Positions 13,001 to 26,100 of a DNA stretch of 64,000 nt are shown here, piece after piece. Source of the stretch: Psettodes erumei (lineage: Eukaryota; Chordata; Actinopteri; Pleuronectiformes; Psettodidae). Within the stretch, counting starts at the first letter, position 1. Each line of letters starts with the position of its first letter. The translations under genes and the position numbers were made by a program. The notes beneath the pieces were generated by a model. The model did no database searches. It saw only the letters and a program-made list of their open reading frames with translations, and was not told the DNA's origin. The DNA lies in assembly GCA_016785225.1 (NCBI GenBank), contig JAFBJZ010000411.1, positions 1,364,001-1,428,000 on the forward strand, read 5' to 3'.

Positions 13001-15629
13001 ATGCAGAGGCAAACAGTGAGCGCTACTATAGGAGGAGGGGGAAGAAGAAGATGTGGTGACATCAGACTTAAAGCCCAGAGATGGGGCTTGTTAGCAGGAA
13101 GCTCTATTAGGTTCTACGTTCTCCTTTGTCCTCTTCACCTCTCCCACCAGCCCTAAATTGGCCTCCACAACTCCACCTGACTCCCCTCCCAGCTGGCAGC
13201 GCTCATGTATATGCATCTCAAATCCCCCCTAGACACGGACAGATAGGCAGGCCAGACATAGCGCCGGGTTCACCTAACAAAAGCAATTTGGTACAATAGA
13301 CCGTTTGGGTCAAGTACCCCGGTGTGTTCCCCCTCAGTTGTTTTAATCAGGCCAAGGTAACAGGAAAAAGAGAGCTCCGAGGCACCTAAAGGCACCTTTC
13401 CTCCTGGCCATTATCCTCCAGTAGGAGAATCGTGGATGTGGTTGTTAAGAGAGACAGACGTGACAGCCCATCTTTTGGACAAGTCAATTAAAGGAGAGCG
13501 GAACTTTTTTAAGGGTGAAAGATGCATATCGACGTATGTTTTCAGGGAAATTAAAGGACAAGTTTGACACCAGAGACATGGAAGTGAATGACAAGCGGGG
13601 ACATTGTTAAAGGAAGACATTTGTTATTGGTGTTGTTGAAGTTCCAGGTTTTAACTCTTGACGCTGTTTTGAGCATTTGGACAGTTTTCAGATTGGTACA
13701 TATACTAATGTAGCCAATTGCCACTGCCATGGCCAGTAGCCATGTGCAGACTGCTCGCTAAAGTGATCCAGGTCACCCACCTGTTCACAAGTAGGTCCAC
13801 GGTTATGAGACTGGAGCATTGACCAACTGTATAACTATGACACGTGTAATTTATATGACCAATGCATGACTTGTGCCCCCTTAAAGTACCACATAAGACT
13901 TTTGCTCCATTTGTGGGCAAGTTTCCGTCACAAAAAAGTTAACAAAAAGCTTCATGTCCTGGTTTTGAGAACCTTCAGACCAAAAGGCAACAAAGTTTAG
14001 CAGTATCTACTAAAATGTATACAGAGGATTCAGTAAATGAACAAATACACAGTGTTTACATTTTCATAACATATCAGTGAAGGTGACAATGCCAGGCAAA
14101 TGTGACTACTGTGAACGCATGATTCATCCCTTTAAAGGGCCCCATCATCTTGCTGGCATTGTTCTTTGTCAATGAAAAGGCACATGTAGCTGTTGGACTC
14201 TGACAAATACTACACAATGTGTCAGAGTGGGAACCTTCATACCCAGATAAAGGTGAGTTTCATAATGTTAGAGTATGTTGTTGTATTTCAATACAGTGTG
14301 ACATGTGACATTTGCTTGGCTCTCATCCTGACTCAGGTCAGGGGAGAATAAACAACAGCTGGGGAGACAAAAGAGGCATGCAGATAGATTCCGCTCATCG
14401 AAACGCAAAACAAACTTTTGCGTCCTGAGGCAGCCGTGCCCAAAATTCACCTATACAAAGACTGTAAATGTTTTGATATCCGAAAATCCACAGGTGTCGA
14501 TACTACCTGGCATAAGCTGTCACAAGTTATTGTGTTTTATGTCTTTTTAGCCTCAGGCTGCTTTAGTTTAAATACAAATGATTGACAACTTCATTGTAAA
14601 TATAACAGAACCATATTTTGACAATGATGATGTGGTTCTTACGTGGTACTCACCTGACCTTGTTTGTGTAATAGTAAAGTTTTCTGCACCGCTCCTACTA
14701 CAGAAATTAAAATAATGCATCTAATAGACTTCAAACCCTCAGAATTACTTGTCTCTCTGTATTCTACTACTACATCTACTGAATATTATTGTCTGTATAC
14801 ACCATGCTTACTAACACCATGGTAAATCTCAAAAGAACCTTCAGTGGATGTAAAGGAGGTCACATTGATTTGAATCAATGTCATACTAACATTTATCTCA
14901 AAAGGCTCTGATAGACTGATTCAGAGTGTCACTGAACATTCAAACATGGGATTCTACAATCCTGATCACGGCTGTTGCAGTTGAAATGTGATGCCAGGGT
15001 CTAAGCACCTGCAGTTACAGGATAGATATCTGGAGATAGCATCTGTCATGGTTATATGTAGGTAATACATGTAATAAAGTAAATGACAAACAGCAGAGCA
15101 ATTTGAATCCAGTGGAAATGTTACATGTGAGATTGTGAGAGAAAGGGGTTATTTAAAAAAGAGAATACATGCAAACTATTATTCAGTGGAAAATTTGAGA
15201 CTTCAAACTCCTGAAAATCAACAAGCCACGACACACACCATGTGGAACCATGTGCTAAAGTCAGGCCATGACCTTTGCAACATACCTGGCATGGGTTGCT
15301 AACACACTATGGTTGTGTAGCTGTGACAATTTATATTGACAGATAAATGACTCATGAAGAAGTGTGAAAGACAGACATGTACTATGCACGCTCAAAGTAT
15401 GTATGGAACTGGCACAAACCATATTATGTAATGATGGGTTTCTACTTTTGGCAGCTAATGTGACTAATGACTGTACCTACTCTGCACACATACCAGAGTT
15501 TGCTATATTTAACTGCAAGCGCTCTCTGATCCATCATCTATCTTGTCTGTCAGCATTTTAATTTGGATAATTCTGTTGGTCTTTGATTACCTTTTCTTCT
15601 TGTGTCACTATGAAGCTGACATTTGTGGT
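7087..15629. other. intergenic desert
   Basis: Mostly unique AT-rich DNA with one recognisable repeat fragment (10825-10895). The largest frame (11007-11495 minus, 162 codons) overlaps shifted frames on the other strand and resembles nothing known. I see no gene. Confidence 0.7.
10825..10895 (+). repeat. dispersed repeat fragment (TTGCTCAAAG..ACTTCGACAC)
   Basis: GTTGCTCAAAGATACTTCGACAC and GGGATCAAACTACCAACCCTG match a very common fish repeat module reading TTGCTCAAGGGCACTTCGACA..GGATCGAACCACCAACC. A possibly related TTCAAGGGCACCTTC lies at 27559-27573. Confidence 0.55.
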
Positions 15630-15770
15630 TTTTAGTGAAATGTCTCAGTAGCTATTGGATGGGTTGCCATGAAATTCGTGCAGACATTCATGCACCCCTC
15701 AGGATGAAGTGTGATAACCTTGTTGTTCTCCTGACTAGAGCCAGCATGAAGTAAAGATTTGTTCAGTTTG
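15630..15770 (-). repeat. dispersed fish repeat, TGAAATGTCTC type
   Basis: GTGAAATGTCTCAGTAGCTATTGGATGGG, TTGCCATGAAATTCGTGCAGACATTCATG and CCCCTCAGGATGAAGTGT are characteristic of a widespread percomorph repeat. It reads as the reverse of the family represented at 2595-2760. Confidence 0.75.
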
Positions 15771-18249
15771 TCAGCCATTGAACAAATTCCAGTGAAACTG
15801 ACAACAAACAGCTACTTCAAGTCACTGAGGATGAAAAACCTTTCATGTTAGCCTCAGACTTGTCATTTCAAACCAGCAATATTGAGGCTATCTGACAAAA
15901 TATCTCCCATGTGTTGAAAAGAACTACAGCATGGCTAAAAATACACCGCTACAGGAAATCATGAATAAAACCACTGATGCAATCCATTCAGCTTATTTGA
16001 CAGGAGACATATGCCATTTGTCTCTTGTTTCCCTTAGTAACAAACTGATGTAAATATGCATAACAACAAAAGAAGCTAATTTAGAACCCTGCCAAGTCAG
16101 AATGAGGCTCGTTTTTCCTATTCTTTCAAAATATGTCAAAATCCCATGACATTGTGTTAATACACAAATATATGGTAAGATGTTAAACTAAACAAAAATG
16201 TATCAGCGTTTAGTGCTGTGTCCAAGAGCAGCGCCTTTACCGATCCATGACAGACAAATACACAGGGGTGTAAAATAATATATTAGTTGAATAAACAGCG
16301 GAAAATGATGTGTACTGGCTATGCTGAATGGGTGAGGCTTTTAAAATAAACTTAATGAATAAATAAAACTAAACTCCACCCACCTGTTTCTGTATTAGGC
16401 TACACACAGAGGCTGAACACTCTTTTATGGACATGGCTCCACTGTAGGTAGTAAAGCATGACATGTAAAAACACACACAAAAAAAATGAGGATGATATTT
16501 GAGAGGGGTTTTTACAAGGAAATGTCTTTCTGCTGAAGTTCACATGGCGTCAGTGTGAATAGCTGACAGGCTACTGTCTATGACACATGCAAAAAACAGA
16601 GCAGGTTCGACCTGTAGAGAAACCTGCAGGGTAGAGTACAGAAGGAGCAGGCTATGTACTGATCAAATCAGATGGACAGCCACATATCTGAAATGGGAGT
16701 GATGGTTTAACTGAAATGGTGGCGAAAAATGAAATGAAATATGTTGTTTTTTTTTTTTAATTGAATGTGATGAAAACTATTCCATTATGGCGCCGTCAAA
16801 AACAACACTACAAAACAAACACTTTCAGCTGACTATATTAAATTGGTGAGAATGGTGAGAATTGGTGAGAAGGGATGGTGAGGCAATGTTGACTAACACA
16901 GAAAGTCAGTGTTGATTGTATTGAATTACTTGCATCTGTATACTGTAACTGTAACTAATGTTCCTTGAATGCACTGAATATTTTTTAAAAATGCATATTT
17001 TTTTAAACTGTCCTGCACAAATATAAAATATATGTTGTGTGCAGTTAATAGATTGGTTAATGGACTGTTGCGCTGTGCACTGAATAGTTGTTTTTTGAAT
17101 ACCCAGGAAATATAAATCTAACATTCCTGGAAGACTCTTTCTTCCTGCAAACTAAAACACATGTTGCAGTTTGAACTGACCCCTACCATCCAAATCAAAC
17201 TGCCTCTGTCCACCTGACTTCTCTTTGGTTTAAACTTTCAATGTGATAGATCTTATCCAAATAGTTCACGTCTTCTACTCCCTTATTACTTTGTTCATTT
17301 GTTTGTTTTTTTGTTTTTAATACTTTGCATATAGCACAGGTGGAGCATGGTAGACCTCCAGACGCTGAAGATTGAACTTCAAATCAAATTTAATTTCCAG
17401 CAATGATTGCCATCCCCACAGGCAGAAGCCAGCGCACAAATGATTGGTTACTGTTTCCCTTAATGTCAGTGTCATGATGAGTCAGTCACATGTGTTGTTA
17501 CTTCCTCTGCTACACAAAAAAGTACAGTTCAAGGTCAAGTGCTGTGCTTTATATGTGTATGTGCATGTTGATTGTGTGCATATTATTGTTTTAAAAAAGT
17601 AATTAAGCAAAAACCTACAGTATATTGAATTTATCTATGTATGTGTACTGTGTGCATCTCCCTGATGGGGAGAAACTCTGCCGGAAGTTTGGAGTGTCCC
17701 AGGCGGTGTGAATATGTGAGGAACATACTGCAAGTGCCCACATATGTGCGTGCCTGTGTGAGTATTCAATCCAGAGCGCTATCCAATACTTTGCTGTGAT
17801 CTAGACTTGTCCTCCCACCTCTTCACATGTTTTTGCAACACTTCAATGCATGCGTGCACGCCTGTACATGTGCGTGTGAGGGCCGCTGTCACAGCGGTGA
17901 TCGACAGGCCACCCTGCAGGGCGTTCTGTCTTGTGAAGAAAGGAAATGCAGACAGAGAGACGGAGAGAGAGAGAGAGAGAGAGAGAGACAGCCAAGAGGG
18001 CTGGGGGCAAGACATACGTGGTGATTATTACACTGTCCTTCACCTGCTCCACTTAACTTGGACAAGATGTAGATCTTGAAATCGTTCCTGTCACTCTAAA
18101 GGAGCGGCAATGATAGTTGAAACTAGATCTTTAATTTATCACCAGAGACTGACCCACGGTTTGACAGCAGCAATAATACTGGCCATGATGTTGTGTAAAA
18201 GTTGATTTACCATTTTGCTTTCCTCCTTGCACCCCCATGTATCTTAACA
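15771..18249. other. intergenic desert
   Basis: AT-rich, with a T-run at 16746-16758 and the (GA)n array at 17961. Nothing coding recognised. Confidence 0.7.
17961..17988. repeat. (GA)14 microsatellite
   Basis: Pure purine array just before candidate regulatory region 18.25-19.6 kb. Confidence 0.95.
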
Positions 18250-19600
18250 AATCCAAGCCAATCTGGGCTCTTCAAATTAACTTATTTAAAAACAATGTAG
18301 CTTCAAAATCCACTTGGACCTATTCTGGGGCAAGAATAGACTGTGAACCTCGGCCTTCAAGCCAACGAAGACAAGAATTTCTAATTCTAATGAAAGCCAA
18401 AGGATCCAGAATGATCATAAATTATTCAAGTTCTGTTTGGTTATCAGGCATTTTTGTACAATAAAATGTTTTTAATGTACAGCACAGATTCAAAGTTCTC
18501 TCAGCACAGTAAATTACTGCGCTCAAATGACCTGCATATTTCAACAGTTCGATTCAGTAGTCTTTGCTTCGGAGGCTCTTCAGCATCCATTAAATTCATC
18601 TGCACCTCACACGAGCACGCCCGTGTCACCGGTGCCAGATCTTTGCACAACGCCTTCCCAACCACGCCAGCCCTCATTAACCCTCTCCTGATTTGTTAAG
18701 GCTGTCATCATCCCTCATTACATCCTCGCGGCGTGTACTTTTACCACGGGCAGCTCACCAGAGGGATACAGATTCATGAAACATTCACCGCCCCGCTACA
18801 CGCACACCCACTTTCCTAATGTAAACACAATGAGGGTGTAAAATATCCCTATGAATCTTTTAGAGTGGAAATTATGCGGGCTGCCTGTGGGGCAGATTTC
18901 TTCAAAATGGGTTTCCCTGTTTGTTTTTTCAAGTGGGTTGGAAATCGTTTTCTTTTGTGCTCATCCAGGGACGAGGGAACAAGATGGTGGCTGACTGAGG
19001 CCAGCCACAAGCAAGAGTTGCGACAGTGATTGTAACTTGTAAATCTTTGCTGCTCAGATTGTCTGCAGGGACTACAGAGCAGAGGAGAACTGAACGGACA
19101 AAATGGGAACATCCGTCATTTCCTATCAAATTTGTTTCCGGGGAAATCTGTTGTCTTACTTGCAGCCAGAAATTATGGAGGCATATTGAAGATAATTTAC
19201 CAAGATTTTATGCCACGATACTTTATCCAGCAATCTGTACAGCTCTGGCGACATGACACAGCCAATATTTTGTTATATCGATTTCCCACGACTGATTCAG
19301 AAAAGCCTGTTTTAATCTCTCCTTGACTCACCTCTGGGCCCCGGCCCAGATGTTGGAAAAATGCTGCCATGCTCTACAGCAAATTTACAAACTATTAAGA
19401 CCATCTCTCCAGTGCCGAGATGCAGCCTCTTCACCGTTCCCATCCAAATCTTCTAAGGACTTTGAAATCCTTTTGTAAACCTTATTTTCCCTCTCCTTCC
19501 CTTCATGCTGGTTGTGGATTTAACAGGTGAGATCAATAGGAAACGAGGGCTTTCACCTGGATTTCAGGGGGGTCTTTTGATTTCATGAGAACCGTGTCTT
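18250..19600 (+). promoter_or_regulatory. candidate distant enhancer block of pitx1
   Basis: Non-repetitive, GC-balanced block of 1.35 kb that lacks coding structure. It contains homeodomain cores (ATTA at 18589, 18676 and 18717), with the nonamer CCCTCATTA present twice (18671-18679, 18712-18720). It is bracketed by a (GA)n array on the left and TG plus GA arrays on the right. Pitx1 is known for long-range enhancers such as stickleback Pel. The assignment is inference from sequence character and place, about 37 kb before the pitx1 start. Confidence 0.3.
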
Positions 19601-19678
19601 ATTATTGTGCTCCCCTGTGTGGATACAACAAACACGCATTGTGTGCGGAGGAGCAGAGTTTTCTGGCCAGTGCACATT

Positions 19679-19728
19679 GTGTGTGTGTGAGTGAGTGTGT
19701 GTGTGTGTGTGTGCGAGTGTGTGCATGT
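19679..19728. repeat. TG-rich tract with GAG and CGAG interruptions
   Basis: (TG)n broken by GAGTGAG and CGAG, ending GTGTGCATGTG. It directly follows the candidate enhancer block. Confidence 0.92.
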
Positions 19729-19729
19729 G

Positions 19730-19922
19730 AACAGTGCACTTTGTTTTGACTAGTGCCGTGAGAGAATTGTTGTTCTGCCAGTGAGGCAGTTCATGTGTGT
19801 TGATGGAGGCAGGTTAAGAGTGTCAGTCTTGCGTTGCGCTGATGCCCTGCCTTAACTGTTATTATTGCGGCTTTTCAAATGCTCCTCTGACACCTTGACA
19901 CTCCAATTGTGACAGCATGATG

Positions 19923-19956
<34 letters not shown>

Positions 19957-22659
19957 GCATGCAATGCAATGTGCGTGTATGTCCATCCATGTAGTCAGTT
20001 CTTTTTTGTGTGACTGTGGTGTGTCATTGCATAGGCTCCGTGTGTGGTGTGTGCTTCAAAACCTGTCCCTGTCAGTGTGAACTTTGTGACAAACAGGCGA
20101 AACATTTGACTCGAGACTGCAATGCCATTGAGTGAAGTCTCTATTGTTTTTGTGTCACTCGGATTTACTGGCCATTCAAAAGCACTGAACTCGTACTAAA
20201 TAGTTTGGGAAGTTATTACTGCTTGTTGTTGTTGGAATCAGAGCTGAGCGCTCCTGCTACAGATGGGAGTCGTCAGGATTTGCCGGATGTTACTGTTGCT
20301 TTAATGAAATTCTACTTCTTTCACACGAGTCTTGTTTGTTAATGTACGCAAAGCCACTTGGTGACCAACTTGTCAGGACCCAGCTGGAAGAATCAGACTG
20401 AGCAGAACCGCACTGACCTCGCTTGACTGATTTATGATCTTTAATAAAGCCACTCTTTAGTCAACTTACTTTCTATAAGCCTAAAAACCTCGAACCACAC
20501 CAGCAGCCTCATATCGTTCATTATACATGAGAAGGTAGGAAATTGTATTGTCGGTTGGAAGAAAAATGGAGCAACAACTTTGTTATTTTCAGATTATTAT
20601 GTGCACTTGACCGAGTTGTGGTAGCTTGTGTCTTTTGACAGCTGTAGCATGGACACTTCATAAAGATTTATGTGTACAAGGCAGTTTGGGCGCACCAGTG
20701 CTCGAAGCATTTTCAAAAAGCAAGTTCTCATTTTTCAACGCAAAGCTTTCATTGAGATTTTTTTATTCAGTGGAACAGAGGCCTGCTCTCTGCTCAAATT
20801 TGGCACGTCCTTAACGGTGCGCATCGAGGTGCCGCTGGGGTTTGGGCTTCACACTGCATTTTTTTGTCCTCCATTGTCGTGTACCATTGTTCTCTTTGAT
20901 TGACATGATAGAGATGTAATATCTGAGTCAAAATCACTTTAGCTATTGACTAATCTTTAATAGGCTATTTGGCCTGGCATAAGCTTTAACGGCGTAAACT
21001 ATTAGCAAGTAGCATAGCAACTAATCTAATGGATGAGTCACTATATATATAAGTCACCAAACCACATAATTCATAGTTTTTTCTCAAAATATGATGTATG
21101 TAATCACCTTTTTATTTCACTCTTTCAACACGAGGCATACCGTGTGGGACTTTTAACATCAGTTATAGTAATAACCATCCTGAAGCAACCTACATTTTGA
21201 AAAACCCTGGGACATGATGAGCAGGTATTACAGTGTAATACCGGCATCATTACTATACTCTTTAAGTGTGCAGACTTTTGCAGAACATCATTATTTTAAT
21301 GACGCCGCGTGATAAAAATGAATCGGACCAATTTGGGCTAAACACTAATTATTCTTTAGGCTACTCAAACATACACAAAGAACCGTAATCACAACGTAGT
21401 TTCATCTCGCGATTGATCTAAAAATCCGTCATCTAATTACAAACTAAAAAGCAGCTCAGTGTTGGTACAGTTGCATTTAGGGAAACGGTGTTAATATATC
21501 ATCTCAGGCACTTCTAAGGGTGGGACATATTTACTATACTGCTATAATACCCTATCATCAATTCCCTTTGTGCAGGCGGATTGTGGAGGCTCACAGGATT
21601 ACAACAGGCCATTTCAGTGAGGCACATTTACAGGTGTAAGCTCAGGCTTTTGTCTGCGCTTAGTGTGTATGTGTGTGCAGTTTGTGTGAAGACTGCAAGT
21701 GAAGCTGTGTGTTCGCTGCTTCTGCCGCTGCTTTAAACACACAGCCAGGACCTCAAGCTGAGCGAGCGAAGAAACCAAAATGACCGGTTGTTTCCCCAGA
21801 GGGGGTTAGAAGGATTCGATGGGGACACGGACGTAAACTCTCACTCTTCCGCAAAAACACTGCGTCACCGTCCTGTAGCAAATTGGTGGCAAAGTTTCTT
21901 TAAAGAAATTCCAAGATGCGGCGTCTCCAGGTTTGGAGGCAAATCTCAGCTGCGTAGGTTCGTAGACAGAGCTCTCAAGCAGTAGAGGGGCAGGTTTACA
22001 TCTGCGCTGCACCAAATCCACCCAATCCCCACTTTAACCTCCGCATCCCCTCATCTGCTGTATCTGTTTTCACCTTACTCACAAATGCTGACTGGGGTGG
22101 CTCCTAACAGACTAAATGAGGGCCACTTAGGTGTCGCTATTAGGCTTCGATAGCAGAGTGACAGGGTGAGGACTTACAGTAAGTCCAAGGTAAGTCCTTG
22201 CTCTCTCGCCATCTCTTGCTCTCTGTCTTTCAGTCTCTCTCTTGTTTGCCTTTTTCAAATTTTTCCAATTGTTTCTCAGTGTCTCTTGATTTTCTTCATG
22301 CATCCTTGAATTCTTTGTTTCTCGCTGTCTTTTTTTCCTCTCTCTGCAGTCAGGGCTTTCAAGGGGCTCATATGGGGACTGTGTGCAATGACTTCAGTTG
22401 CCAGGTCTGAATAATTCAGGTGGGACTTTACTTTAAAATGCTGTCAAAACAATAGTATCGCTGTCACACCTGACCCTTTCTGAGTATGTTAATAAATAAG
22501 GAGCAGAAGAAGAAAGTTTGTCATGTGGAATAATTGCATATGGGTAAAAATAATAGATTTACTTTATTCATTTTTTAAAAAGTTGTGCAGTGCAGTTAGG
22601 ATTAAGTAAAGCAATTAAACACAAATCCATAAACACCAATTACCAAGTTACAACCATTG
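19730..22659. other. intergenic, partly unique
   Basis: Largely unique sequence with moderate GC; 22190-22350 is pyrimidine-rich. Some of 20040-21000 and 21700-22100 could be regulatory, but no specific motif supports this. No gene seen. Confidence 0.6.
19922..19957. repeat. (GA)n microsatellite
   Basis: GA array with one GACA interruption. Confidence 0.93.
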
Positions 22660-23152
22660 GCAGAGGAGGTATTCTTATCATTTACCAATACCACAATGTA
22701 AAAAATGTGAAAACTGTATTACAAGTACATTCAAATTTTCACATAAGTTGTAAGCATGTAAAAGCTAAATGTACTTAAAAGTATCAAAAGTAGAGACTAC
22801 TCAGTGGTGTTATTTTGCAGAATTGGCCATTAATTAATACATTACATGCACTGATGCATTCATGCAGTAACATGTAAGCAGTATTTTAATGTTGCAGCAG
22901 ACTGAGGTGGAGCTAGTTTTAACCATTTCATGTGCTTTGGGATATATATAGTTTGTGCATTTGTTTTGTGTGTAAAAAATGTAATTGAAAAATTAACTAT
23001 TGAATATCATGGTGAATAAATGGAAAAGTACATTTACCTCTGAAATGTGGTTAAACAGAGGCATAAAGTACTACTCATGCAAAGTCCAATTCCTTCAGGA
23101 TCAGGACCTAAGCACAGTACTTGAGTAAATGTATTTTCTTTCAACCACTGGT
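22660..23152. mobile_element. hAT-like non-autonomous DNA transposon, degenerate
   Basis: Diverged copies of typical pieces: AAAGTAGAGACTACTCA, GCAGTATTTTAATGTTGCAG, ACTGAGGTGGAGCTAGTTTTAA, then GTACTTGAGTAAATGTA and the terminal AACCACTGG. These match the abundant fish family whose ends read CAGTGGTGGAAAGTA. There is no coding capacity. The left limit is uncertain because the left end is eroded. Confidence 0.8.
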
Positions 23153-26100
23153 TACAAACTATAAGCATGTGTTCTCTTTATACTGAATAATACATCAAAA
23201 ATGCAGTTTCAATCCCAGGATTAACTGGTGTTGAGGCATCTCAGGTGCTAGTAGTGTGTGGTTGCTTTTTAGATATCATTTCTGTCGCAGAGCAATCTTT
23301 TTAGATCCTAATTTCTGTTTTTATTAGAGTAGCTGTAACACCCAAGATGTGGCACAGGGTTACAAGTTGACAGGGAATGTTGACGTTTCTCCTTAATCAT
23401 ACGCAATTTTCTCTTTAGGGGAGAAAAGCAACCGAAGCAAGATCAAGTCCCACATCCATGGCTCTCAAAACCCTGCAGAGTGCAACATCAAAGGAAAACA
23501 AGAAATCACTGCGAAAGGCAGAGCTATATATAACCAATTTTAATTATATGTGTGGTGGGGAATAACTATCTCAAGGCAACCATCTCTGACAGCCTGAAAA
23601 CTGCCAGCGTTGGCATGGGAAATCAAAGTATAACCTCTTCATAAACTTCAGGTTTGGCATGCAGGTTTAAGGTTATCGTTCCTTAATGGCACATAAATAC
23701 AGTGTGTTTGAAAAGACCCAGATCACACCAATTTTCTGACAAAGTTAATTTTGGGGTGTCACGTGGGACAGAAGACCTCTTTTCTAATTTCTGTAAGCTG
23801 TGAAGAAAACAAAGCAGTTATTCTCCCGCAAGCACGACGTCAATCCTCAAACCGCTCAAAACTTCCAGGATGATTAATCTTTCCTCCTTCCTTTATTTTT
23901 CTTACCTAACCAAACCTGTCACAAGCCACATGTTGGCTCCTTTGGCTTGACAAGTGCAGCCTTACACATGCTACATACGTGCATGTCTCTCATAAGAATG
24001 TGGTTCATACATTTGCTCGTTTCAACCAAAATGGCTCAAGTGAAATCCTGCAGGATGGATACAAATTTGCTCTCCGATCTGGTGGCCTCCACACTGGAGA
24101 AACACAGCCTTCCCCCGCTGGTGACTGGATTTCATGACAAATTAACTTTCAGTTTCACTTCAGACATGCAGACATATTTCATATGACACTTGATACCTCA
24201 AAGTGCAAGGCAGTTTAGTGAATGTCACAAACTAGAGGCTGAAGATCAACATGCATTCATTTTTTACTGCAGTAAAAGTACCACAATAATACTGCAAAAG
24301 TAAAGTGCTGCATTACTCAAGAAAGTCTTGGTCTTCTCTGGAAAACAAAGAAAACATATGTTTACGATCAGTTTTCACAACAGAATATGGTGTGAAATGT
24401 TGAAAAATGTCCTTCCCAGAACATCTGCAAAACTGACTTTTTAAAAATATTTCAAACTTGTACACTATGAACAAACATACACATTCACACAGACATTGCT
24501 TCATAGCGCTGCTAATGGTCAAAAGCTCCACCAAGTACCTTTAAGTAAAACTATTAGAACAATAGTGGGATGGGATTTGTGATGTAGTATAAAAAATACC
24601 ATTTTACATTCCAAATTAGTTTAAATATCCTTGGGTATGAATTGTTAAAACTTCAGTACTTCATCAGGATTGTGAGGAGGGGGTTTGACGGTGTCTCCAT
24701 GGCAACATAAGCAAGAAAAATTGCACATTTCAGCTCGTGGCCTTCATCAGCTTCAACATTTTACAAAGACCATTTAAATAAGTTTCTGATGACTGATGAA
24801 TTAAGTGTTGTTTTTAATTGTAGCTGGTCAAAGTTGAGCTATTAGCTTTATAAACTATCAGTTTAACCAATAACAGCACATTATATTTATATTCTGAAAT
24901 GTAACTAGCAATCAAACAAAGACACTGAAGGAAAATGAATATATTTTTTACACTGTTATTATTTCACCTAAGAATGGAAGCACCTTTGTGGATGTATCAA
25001 ATTACTTTGCACCAGTGCCCATTTGCTCTCTCTCACACACACAAACATACACACATTGATGTAAAGGATGCACACATAAAAAGGACAAATGTAACTTATT
25101 CAGTGTCTCTTACAGTTTAACGTGCACACAAAACAAAGGAGTCCTTTTCACACACCCAAATCCTGTAACCCTCAATAAACAGATACAAATATAGGAAACG
25201 CACAGATCCACAAAAGGGCAGAAACAGATTTCACGTGCCCTCTTCCACTTCTGCTGCATGGATTTTTTTTTATTCTGTCAAGGTTTTGTGGAGTGCAAAG
25301 GACAGCTTTGATGTCACCATATATCTTCCTGATCTCTCTGGCTCCACTCTGGCCTCCGCTACCTTCAGGTTTTACTTAAAGCACAACCAAACGTCTAATT
25401 TAGGGCCAGGCTTATGGAAATTGGACTTAATATACTGCTTGCCCCTTTCTCCCGGCGTATCTTAACAGGCCCCTCTGAGTTGGGGGACGTAATTCAACCA
25501 GTAAAGGTGTTTTTGGCCAAGATCCTCAATGGCAAAATGTGTGTTCAAATAACTCGTGATGTGACATCTGGCTCCAAAACAAATGAGGATGCACTTGAAA
25601 ATGTAACGGTGGAAGTAGTTAAGACTATATCCGGCATATTGTGCATTTTCAACACTGCTGAGATCTTACCAGAAAGAGATGACAGTTGAAGCATAGTTTA
25701 TTGTAAGACTTTACATTACGCAATAGAGCCCGGACCTAAAACGTAGCACACTATAATATGTATTTTAGAGAATTGTAATCAAACATTGTCAGTTTGCGTC
25801 TGTGACAATGTGTGTGCAGCTGGGTTCGGGATATTAAGTTGACGTTACCGGCCACTGCACAGGGAAATTCAACTGACTGTCAGTCAGGAAATGGCAGATA
25901 AGTAAAGAAAATACAGGCCAGAACAAACACACAGGCACGGTCATGTCTTTTCTGCAAGGGCACCGTCCAAAAATATAATAGCTGAAAAGCAAGAACGCTA
26001 CAGTGTTACATAAAAGTGCAATGTTTCTTTTTTGTGACCTTTTCAAACTCTGTTTGCAGAGAACCATCAAGTTCTGAAACCTGTAATGCAAGTATATTGA

